Assembly (NCBI RefSeq): GCF_938030145.1
Contig: NZ_CALHGM010000010.1
Location: forward strand, 1 to 34,815
Direction of reading: 5' to 3'
Source of the DNA: an uncultured Campylobacter sp.
GTDB lineage: Bacteria; Campylobacterota; Campylobacteria; Campylobacterales; Campylobacteraceae
Length of the DNA: 34,815 nucleotides
This document shows positions 23,394-29,936 of this stretch, one piece after another. Within the stretch, counting starts at the first letter, position 1. The number at the start of each line of letters is the position of its first letter. Under the pieces are notes generated by a model. That model was given only the letters and a program-made list of their open reading frames with translations, was not told the DNA's origin and ran no database searches. The translations under genes were made by a program, and so were the position numbers.

Positions 23394-24345
23394 GGGTAAA
23401 ATTTATGATTTTATGAAATTTAGATATTTTACCTTCGCGCTTTCTGCTGTTTTGATAATAGGCTCTATTGCGCTGTTTTTCATTAAGGGCATTAATTACG
23501 GTATCGATTTTAGCGGCGGTACGCTCATTCAGGTTAAATACGACGCCAAAGCGCCGCTTGATGAGATCAGAAAGCGCTTCGAAGCGGCAAATTTAGGTAA
23601 TATCAACGTGACGGAATTTGGTAGCGATCAAGAAGTTACGATTAGATATTCAGGCGCTGCGAGCGAACTGGGTGATAATCCCGCCTTAGCGGCGCAAAAA
23701 ATTTTGCAAGGCAGTGGAAACTTCGACATTCGCAAGGTCGATATCGTAGGTCCTAAAGTTGGCGAAGAGCTTCGCACAAACGGAATTTTAGCGGTATGTG
23801 TGTCGTTTGCGCTCATTTTGGTTTATATCACCCTGCGGTTTGAGTGGAGATTTGCGGTCGCCGCAGTGCTATCGGATCTGCACGACGTCGTAGTTGCCGT
23901 AGGTGCGATGATTTTAGCCGGCGTGGATTTCAACCTTGAAATTTTAGCCGCACTACTAACCATAATGGGCTACTCGCTTAACGATACTATCGTTGTTTTC
24001 GATAGAATTCGAGAGGGTGTAAAAGATAGTAAATCGATTAAGCTTGACGAGGTTATAAACGAATCAATCTCTCATACGCTATCGCGCACGTTGCTTACTT
24101 CGCTTACGACTCTCATCGTCATCGTGATTTTATTCGTCTGGGGCGGAGAGATGATACACGGCTTTAGCTTCGTGATGCTAATAGGCGTCATAGCAGGAAC
24201 ATTCAGCTCCGTATTTGTAGCTGCTCCGATGCTGATTTTGTTTAAATTTAACGTCGAGAAATACCGCGCATTTTTGGCTGAAAAACAGCGCCGTATCAAA
24301 GAGAAAGAAAAGAATCGCGCCATGTATGAAAAAGGCACGGTGTAA
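23377..24345 (+). CDS. secF: Protein translocase subunit SecF
   Basis: The 322-aa partner of SecD has a first helix (about 14-33), then GINYGIDFSGGTLIQV (about 36-51), a periplasmic domain, and five C-terminal helices with IMGYSLNDTIVVFDRIRE (about 198-215). The start is preceded by AGGAGG five bases upstream, within the end of secD. It completes the yajC-secD-secF unit. Confidence 0.96.
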   Translation: MQVFDKGKIYDFMKFRYFTFALSAVLIIGSIALFFIKGINYGIDFSGGTLIQVKYDAKAPLDEIRKRFEAANLGNINVTEFGSDQEVTIRYSGAASELGDNPALAAQKILQGSGNFDIRKVDIVGPKVGEELRTNGILAVCVSFALILVYITLRFEWRFAVAAVLSDLHDVVVAVGAMILAGVDFNLEILAALLTIMGYSLNDTIVVFDRIREGVKDSKSIKLDEVINESISHTLSRTLLTSLTTLIVIVILFVWGGEMIHGFSFVMLIGVIAGTFSSVFVAAPMLILFKFNVEKYRAFLAEKQRRIKEKEKNRAMYEKGTV

Positions 24346-24354
24346 GGATAAAAG

Positions 24355-24696
24355 ATGAACTGGGGAAGGGTAATTTACATATTTTTTGCGCTTATGAGTA
24401 TGACTACGATAGGCGGGTTTTTGTATGAGAAGAATGAAATTTTACTTTTCATAGCAACCAGCGTGAATGCAGTCTCGACGCTTTTGAAAGTAGGCGTGCG
24501 AAATATGCTAGCAGCTGAGCTTTTTGCAAGCTCGCTCGTTGCGGATCTGCATCTCATACCGGCGTTCGTTTTGATTGTAGTAGCTCCGGGAGATCTGTCG
24601 ATCGTGACCTCGCTTGCCATCGGCGCGCTACTTGCAAACTTTTTCTCGCTAATTTTAATAGCGATCGAATCGGCAAAAACTAAAGACGAATTCTAG
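24355..24696 (+). CDS. Small membrane protein, DUF6394-like
   Basis: The 113-aa protein has about four membrane helices (near 5-22, 26-44, 57-79 and 81-103). I think it matches the DUF6394 family of epsilonproteobacteria, which often sits between secF and leuS; no function is known. AAGGAT lies about six bases upstream of the ATG, nine bases after secF. Its TAG overlaps the Shine-Dalgarno TAGGAG of leuS, so it belongs to the same transcript. Confidence 0.75.
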   Translation: MNWGRVIYIFFALMSMTTIGGFLYEKNEILLFIATSVNAVSTLLKVGVRNMLAAELFASSLVADLHLIPAFVLIVVAPGDLSIVTSLAIGALLANFFSLILIAIESAKTKDEF

Positions 24697-24705
24697 GAGC
24701 GCAGA

Positions 24706-27153
24706 ATGCCTTACGATAGTAAAAGTATTGAGCTTAAATGGCAGAAAATTTGGGATAAAGAGGGAGTTTTCGAGCCTAAGGACGATTATAGCCTGCCTAA
24801 AAAATATATCCTTTCGATGTTTCCTTATCCAAGCGGTCGCATCCACATGGGGCACGTGCGAAACTACAGCATCGGCGACGCGCTGAGCCGCTATTATAGA
24901 CTACGCGGATACAACGTGCTTCAGCCGATCGGCTTTGATAGCTTCGGTATGCCTGCGGAAAATGCGGCGATCAAACACGGCATTCACCCTAAAACTTGGA
25001 CTTACGAAAATATCGATTATATGAAAAACGAGCTTCACCGCCTAGGCTTTAGCTTTTCGGCTCGTCGCATGCTCGCTACCTCCGATCCGCTCTATACGCG
25101 CTGGGAGCAGGAATTTTTCATCAAGCTTTTTGAAAAAGGGCTCATCTATAGAAAAAGCGCCGTGGTCAATTGGTGCGAGCACGATCAGACAGTGCTTGCC
25201 AACGAGCAGGTCGAGGAGGGTCGGTGTTGGCGCTGCGGCAACGAGGTCGTGCAAAAGCAGATGCCTGGATATTATCTAAAAATTACCGCTTACGCGCAGG
25301 AGCTTTTGGATTGCCTAAAGCAGCTTGAGGGCAAGTGGCCCGCTCAGGTGCTTACGATGCAAGAAAACTGGATCGGGCGCAGCGAGGGTTTGGAATTTAG
25401 CTTTAAATTTGACGAGCAAAGCAGAGCCAAACTTGGCGGCATCGAGGGCTTTAAGGTCTTTACGACGCGCCCCGATACGATTTACGGCATGAGCTACGCG
25501 GCGGTCGCGCCCGAGCACGAGGTCGTAAAGAGACTTTTGGATAATAATTTACTTGACGCCGAAGCTGCGGCGAAGGTGAGAGAAATTTTAAATCAAAGCC
25601 CGCGGGAACGCCAAGCAAGTGATAAAGACGGCGTGAGCCTCGGAATCAGCGTGCTTCATCCGCTAAGCGGCAAAAAAATCCCCGTTTGGACTGCGAATTT
25701 CGTTTTGGCAGAATACGGTGGCGGCGCTGTCATGGCTGTGCCTGCGCACGACGAACGAGACTTTGAGTTTGCAAAGAAATTTAACCTGCCGATCATTCAA
25801 AGCATCGCTCCTAAAAGCGGCGATTACGACGCTAGCAAAGCTTACGTCGAGCCCGGAATTTTAATAAATTCCGCGGAATTTAGCGGCATGGATAGCGAGA
25901 AAGCAAAAAGCGCCGTTATATCAAAATTTGAGGAGCTAGGGCTCGGACGCCGCGTGGTAAATTTTAAACTGCGCGATTGGGGAGTGAGCCGCCAGCGTTA
26001 CTGGGGCGCGCCGATCCCGATGATCCACTGCTCAAAATGCGGGCTGGTAAGCGAGGAAATTTCAAATCTGCCCGTAGAGCTTCCGCAGGATATTAAGATT
26101 ACGGGCAAAGGCAATCCGCTCGACGCGCATCCTAGCTGGAAGTTTTGTAAATGCCCTAAATGCGGCGGCGACGCGGTACGCGAGACCGACACGCTCGATA
26201 CCTTTTTTGAAAGCTCGTGGTATTTCGCGCGCTACGCAAGCGACGAGCGAACGTGGCAGCAGCGGGCGTTTGACGAGCAAAGCGTGAATTACTGGATGAA
26301 CGTCGATCAATATATCGGCGGCATCGAGCACGCGATTTTGCACCTTTTGTATGCGAGATTTTTCCAAAAGGCTCTTCGCGACATAGGCTATCTGCGCGAT
26401 AGCGAGCCGTTTGAGCGGCTGCTAACTCAGGGTATGGTGCTAAAAGACGGCGCGAAGATGAGCAAAAGCAAGGGCAATACCGTCGATCCCGATGATATTA
26501 TCGAGAGATACGGCGCCGATACGGCGAGACTTTTTATACTTTTTGCCGCACCGCCGCAAAAGGAGCTTGAGTGGAACGACAGCGCGGTAGAGGGCGCGTA
26601 TAAATTTTTAAATCGCCTCTACGATCGCGCCGAAAACGCCTATGCTACGGATAAAATTCCGCAGATCGACCACGCAAGCCTAAATAAAGAGGAAAAATAC
26701 GCCCGCCTCAAGGTTTACGAGGCGCTTAAGAAATCGCAGCAGGTTTATGAGAGCAGCTTTGCTTTTAACACCCTAATCGCCGCGTGTATGGAGGCGCTAA
26801 ACGCTCTAAACGCGCAGAGCGACAAAGACGTATTCACCGAGGGCTACTTTGTGATCTTAAGTCTGCTTGAGCCTATCGTGCCGCACATCTGCGCCGAGCT
26901 TAGCGAGAAGCTGTTTAAGAGGCGGAATTTCGGCGAGCTGCGAGTTTGCGAAGAGGTCTTTGAGAGCGATACGATCAAACTCGCCGTCACGATTAACGGC
27001 AAAAAGCGCGCCGAGTTCGAAGCGGGCGCGAGCCTAAGCGAGGGCGAAATTTTAAACCTTGCGAAGCAGAATTGCGCCAAATGGCTAGAGGGCAAGAGCG
27101 TCGTAAAAGAAATTTACGTCAAAAACAAGCTTGTAAATTTGGTGATAAAGTAG
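24706..27153 (+). CDS. leuS: Leucyl-tRNA synthetase
   Basis: The 815-aa class I synthetase charges tRNA-Leu. The HIGH motif is HMGH (47-50), with PYPSGRI just before. A zinc-type knuckle WCEHDQTVLANEQ with CWRC follows (about 151-180). The CP1 editing domain shows TTRPDTIYG (about 261-269) and VPAHDERDFEF (about 345-355). The catalytic loop is KMSKSKGNTVDP (from Lys584), and the anticodon-binding domain fills the C-terminus. Length is normal for Campylobacter. Confidence 0.96.
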   Translation: MPYDSKSIELKWQKIWDKEGVFEPKDDYSLPKKYILSMFPYPSGRIHMGHVRNYSIGDALSRYYRLRGYNVLQPIGFDSFGMPAENAAIKHGIHPKTWTYENIDYMKNELHRLGFSFSARRMLATSDPLYTRWEQEFFIKLFEKGLIYRKSAVVNWCEHDQTVLANEQVEEGRCWRCGNEVVQKQMPGYYLKITAYAQELLDCLKQLEGKWPAQVLTMQENWIGRSEGLEFSFKFDEQSRAKLGGIEGFKVFTTRPDTIYGMSYAAVAPEHEVVKRLLDNNLLDAEAAAKVREILNQSPRERQASDKDGVSLGISVLHPLSGKKIPVWTANFVLAEYGGGAVMAVPAHDERDFEFAKKFNLPIIQSIAPKSGDYDASKAYVEPGILINSAEFSGMDSEKAKSAVISKFEELGLGRRVVNFKLRDWGVSRQRYWGAPIPMIHCSKCGLVSEEISNLPVELPQDIKITGKGNPLDAHPSWKFCKCPKCGGDAVRETDTLDTFFESSWYFARYASDERTWQQRAFDEQSVNYWMNVDQYIGGIEHAILHLLYARFFQKALRDIGYLRDSEPFERLLTQGMVLKDGAKMSKSKGNTVDPDDIIERYGADTARLFILFAAPPQKELEWNDSAVEGAYKFLNRLYDRAENAYATDKIPQIDHASLNKEEKYARLKVYEALKKSQQVYESSFAFNTLIAACMEALNALNAQSDKDVFTEGYFVILSLLEPIVPHICAELSEKLFKRRNFGELRVCEEVFESDTIKLAVTINGKKRAEFEAGASLSEGEILNLAKQNCAKWLEGKSVVKEIYVKNKLVNLVIK

Positions 27154-27159
27154 GCGAAG

Positions 27160-27699
27160 ATGAGGAAAATTTTAACCGTTTTTTGTTTGATTTTTTTAAT
27201 CGGCTGCGGCTACAAGCCCGTTTCAAGGATCGCGAAAGAGACTATGAGTGGAAGCGTATTTGTGGATGTGATGATGAGCAAAACTGATCCGCAAAACACC
27301 GTCGCGATCAAAGATGCAATCAGGCAGGGTATAGTTCAGCGCCTAGGGATGAGCCTTGCGGATAAAAACTCGGCGCAGACGATCGTAGTAGCGAGTATAA
27401 AAAGCCTAAGCTTTAGCGAGCTTTCATACGATCAGTTCGGCTACGTCACTAGCTACCGCGCAAATCTCATCGTAAATTTTAGCACTAAGCTTAAAAACGG
27501 CGAGGTTTTCAGCAAGGATTGCGTTGGCGATTACGATTTTAAAGTTAGTCGCCTAGTCAAAAATAGCTACGATACGAGCTCGATCATTAGCGATAAGGAC
27601 CGCTACAAGGCGATCGAAAATGCCTCTGCGCAGGCGTTTGACGAGTTTATTTCGGCGCTTGCGATTAGGGGATTCAGACTTGAGCGGGCGCAGCATTAA
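27160..27699 (+). CDS. lptE: LPS-assembly lipoprotein, LptE-like
   Basis: The 179-aa protein starts with a lipoprotein signal whose lipobox is LIGC (Cys16), followed by GYKPVS, common in LptE-like proteins. LptE plugs the LptD barrel in the outer membrane and helps place lipopolysaccharide. The body is a small mixed fold with no catalytic motif, and the family is poorly conserved, so the call also relies on position between leuS and folC, as in C. jejuni and H. pylori. It starts six bases after leuS and overlaps folC. Confidence 0.72.
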   Translation: MRKILTVFCLIFLIGCGYKPVSRIAKETMSGSVFVDVMMSKTDPQNTVAIKDAIRQGIVQRLGMSLADKNSAQTIVVASIKSLSFSELSYDQFGYVTSYRANLIVNFSTKLKNGEVFSKDCVGDYDFKVSRLVKNSYDTSSIISDKDRYKAIENASAQAFDEFISALAIRGFRLERAQH

Positions 27700-29050
27700 A
27701 GAATTTTTGCAAAATCGCCCGATTTATTACAAAAAAATCGACTACGAGCGCTTCCCGCGGGCGTATGCCGCCATTAAAGATAAAATTCCGCTTAAAAACG
27801 TCATTCAGATCATCGGCACCAACGGCAAGGGCAGCACCGGGCGGTTTTTGGCTAACGCGATCGCCGAAGCGGGCTTTAACGTCGGGCACTACACCAGCCC
27901 GCACGTTTTCAGGCTCAACGAGCGCATCTATCTTGCGGGCCCGACAGATAAGCGCTTAAATTCCCGCGAGCTAAATTTAGATCATAATTCAAAGCAGTGT
28001 TTAAATTTAAACTGCGGCTCAGACGAGCTAAATTTTATTTGTGATTCAAATAGCCCAAGCAAGCCAAATTTAAATCAAAGCTCAAGCGAGCTTGCAAAGC
28101 AAAATTTCAAATCCGCGCCGATCGGACGCGACGTTAGCGACGCGCAGCTTCAGCGCGCGCATGAATTTTTGCAGGCGAGCTTGCCCGCGGAGTTTAAAGA
28201 TAGCCTGTCGTATTTCGAGTATCTCACGCTTGCGGCGGCAGTGCTTTTTAGGGATTGCGATTACTGCGTGATCGAGGCGGGGATGGGCGGCGAGTTTGAT
28301 GCTACGTCGAGCTTTGGGCGCACGCTGTCGCTTTTCACACCGATCGGCACTGATCATTTGGGCATGCTAGGACAAAATCTAGAGCAGATCGCCCACACCA
28401 AGCTCATTACGATGGATAAGGAAGCGATTTTAAGCGACGAGATGAGCGAGGTTCCGCTTCGTATCGCAAGGCAGATCGCAGAGCAAAAAGGAACTCATTT
28501 GAGGTTTGCAGCAGAGCTTTTAAACAAGAGCGAGCAAGCGCAGATCGCGGAGTTTTGCGCGCACAATAATCTACCTAAATTTCAAATTTCAAATTTAGCT
28601 CTAGCGCTTGCCGCAATGAAATTTTTAAATTTGAAATTTGAAATTTCGCAGCTGCCGCCTCTAAATTTACGCGGCAGGATGGAGACTCTGGCGCCGAATT
28701 TACGCGTGGACGTCGGGCACAACGAGCTTGCGGCGCAGCAAGTAGCCCGCGAAATTACCGAAATCTACGGGGGCAAAAAAATCGTGCTGATTTACAACGC
28801 TTTTGCCGATAAGGACGTAGTCGCGGTGCTGCGGGCTTTGGCGCCTGTAGTGGAGCGCGTGGAGATCTTTAACTACGAGGTTGCGGATCGCGAAATGGCG
28901 GCAGAGGAGATAACCCGTGCGCTTGACGCGCTTAAAATTCCACATTCGCCGTTTTGTGGCGAGCTTAGAGCGGACGAGGAGTATTTGGTTTTCGGCTCGT
29001 TTCATTTGGTAGAAAATTTTATTTTATGGCTTGAGGCGCGCCGTGGCTAA
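27680..29050 (+). CDS. folC: Bifunctional folylpolyglutamate/dihydrofolate synthase
   Basis: The 456-aa Mur-ligase-like enzyme makes dihydrofolate and adds glutamates to folates. The P-loop is GTNGKGS (46-52), followed by YTSPHVFRLNERI (about 72-84), SYFEYLTLAAA (about 175-185) and EAGMGGEFDATSSF (about 197-210). The frame is open from 27620, but TTG at 27680 has AGGGGA upstream and gives the normal N-terminus; it lies 20 bases inside lptE. Residues about 93-148 are an Asn/Ser/Leu-rich insertion with LNL units, absent from typical FolC. A second AAATTT cluster with a perfect inverted repeat occurs near residues 300-322. Eight bases overlap with the M23 gene (GTGGCTAA). Confidence 0.92.
   Translation: MSGRSIKEFLQNRPIYYKKIDYERFPRAYAAIKDKIPLKNVIQIIGTNGKGSTGRFLANAIAEAGFNVGHYTSPHVFRLNERIYLAGPTDKRLNSRELNLDHNSKQCLNLNCGSDELNFICDSNSPSKPNLNQSSSELAKQNFKSAPIGRDVSDAQLQRAHEFLQASLPAEFKDSLSYFEYLTLAAAVLFRDCDYCVIEAGMGGEFDATSSFGRTLSLFTPIGTDHLGMLGQNLEQIAHTKLITMDKEAILSDEMSEVPLRIARQIAEQKGTHLRFAAELLNKSEQAQIAEFCAHNNLPKFQISNLALALAAMKFLNLKFEISQLPPLNLRGRMETLAPNLRVDVGHNELAAQQVAREITEIYGGKKIVLIYNAFADKDVVAVLRALAPVVERVEIFNYEVADREMAAEEITRALDALKIPHSPFCGELRADEEYLVFGSFHLVENFILWLEARRG
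27955..28128 (+). repeat. AAATTT-rich insertion in folC
   Basis: Six RAATTY words start at 27958, 27973, 28003, 28030, 28066 and 28102 in 150 bases. They are read mainly as LN or LNL, in the same style as the yjjP-like extension. The insertion sits between the ERIYL strand and the QLQRAHEFL helix of FolC. Confidence 0.75.
28577..28646. repeat. Perfect 21-bp inverted repeat inside folC
   Basis: The left arm (28577-28597) and right arm (28626-28646) are exact reverse complements over 21 bases, with a 28-base loop. Each arm is three AAATTT words with a 7-base period. Both arms are coding (KFQISNL and FLNLKFEI), so the DNA symmetry is not needed by the protein. Confidence 0.88.
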
Positions 29051-29936
29051 AACTAAACTTACCCTAAGCGATCACTTTGGCACCAAGACGCTGTATTTTG
29101 GCGAGAATTTTAGATTTCAGCTTAAAATTTTATCCGCGTTTTTTGTAATTTTTCTGCTTGTTCTGTTTTTTGCGATATTTAAACTCGCGAGCGACCGATC
29201 AAATTTAAAAGAGCTAAACAAAACCCTATACGCCGAAAATCTCGCGTTAAAAGAGCAAAATATCGCGCTTGAGGGCAAAAATGAGGAGGTGCTTGCCAAG
29301 CTGGACGGACGCGAAGACGATGGAGGCGGGCTGGATAGTGATATCCAAGTAATGCTTGCGATGAATGAGATGAAAAAGGAGCGCAAAAAGGGCTCCGGCG
29401 CGCATATCGCAGCTAGCGAAAAAACGGCGAGCGCGATTCTTAGCGCTGTGCCTAATGGACTCCCGATGCAGTATCGCGGCGTCACTAGCCCTTTTGGGAT
29501 GCGCACTCATCCAATCAGCGGCGTTACGAGGATGCACCACGGCATCGACTTGCGAGCAAGCGAGGGCACTCCGGTGTTTGCGACGGCAGAGGGCTTCGTG
29601 CAGTTTGCAGGCGGCAGCGGTAGCGGATATGGAATTTTAGTGATTCTATCGCACAATTATGGCTTTGAGACCCGCTACGGCCACCTTAGCTCTGCGGTCG
29701 TAACGCCCGGTTCTTGGGTTAAAAAGGGCGATCTCATCGGTTATAGCGGTAACACCGGCTACAGCACAGGCCCGCACCTGCATTACGAAGTTAGGTTTTT
29801 GGCTCAAAGCGTTGATCCTGCAAATTTTATGAGCTGGAACGCGCAGAATTTCAAAAATATCTCGACCTTGGAGCCTAACGTATCGTGGCAGGAGATCGCA
29901 AACGTCGTGCAGCACCAGATCGAAAGGTTCAAATAA
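29043..29936 (+). CDS. M23 peptidoglycan endopeptidase (Csd1-like)
   Basis: The 297-aa protein has one N-terminal membrane helix (about 28-48), a coiled coil (about 52-90) and a LytM domain (about 145-260). All metal ligands are present: HHGID (His165, Asp169), RYGHLS (His214) and HLH (245-247). It is therefore predicted to be an active, inner-membrane-anchored endopeptidase that cuts peptide cross-links, in contrast to the degenerate EnvC-like protein in this window. In H. pylori the corresponding site holds the shape genes csd2, csd1 and ccmA. The GTG at 29043 has GAGG six bases upstream and is preferred to TTG at 29031. Its stop shares one base with the mfd ATG. Confidence 0.88.
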   Translation: MAKTKLTLSDHFGTKTLYFGENFRFQLKILSAFFVIFLLVLFFAIFKLASDRSNLKELNKTLYAENLALKEQNIALEGKNEEVLAKLDGREDDGGGLDSDIQVMLAMNEMKKERKKGSGAHIAASEKTASAILSAVPNGLPMQYRGVTSPFGMRTHPISGVTRMHHGIDLRASEGTPVFATAEGFVQFAGGSGSGYGILVILSHNYGFETRYGHLSSAVVTPGSWVKKGDLIGYSGNTGYSTGPHLHYEVRFLAQSVDPANFMSWNAQNFKNISTLEPNVSWQEIANVVQHQIERFK

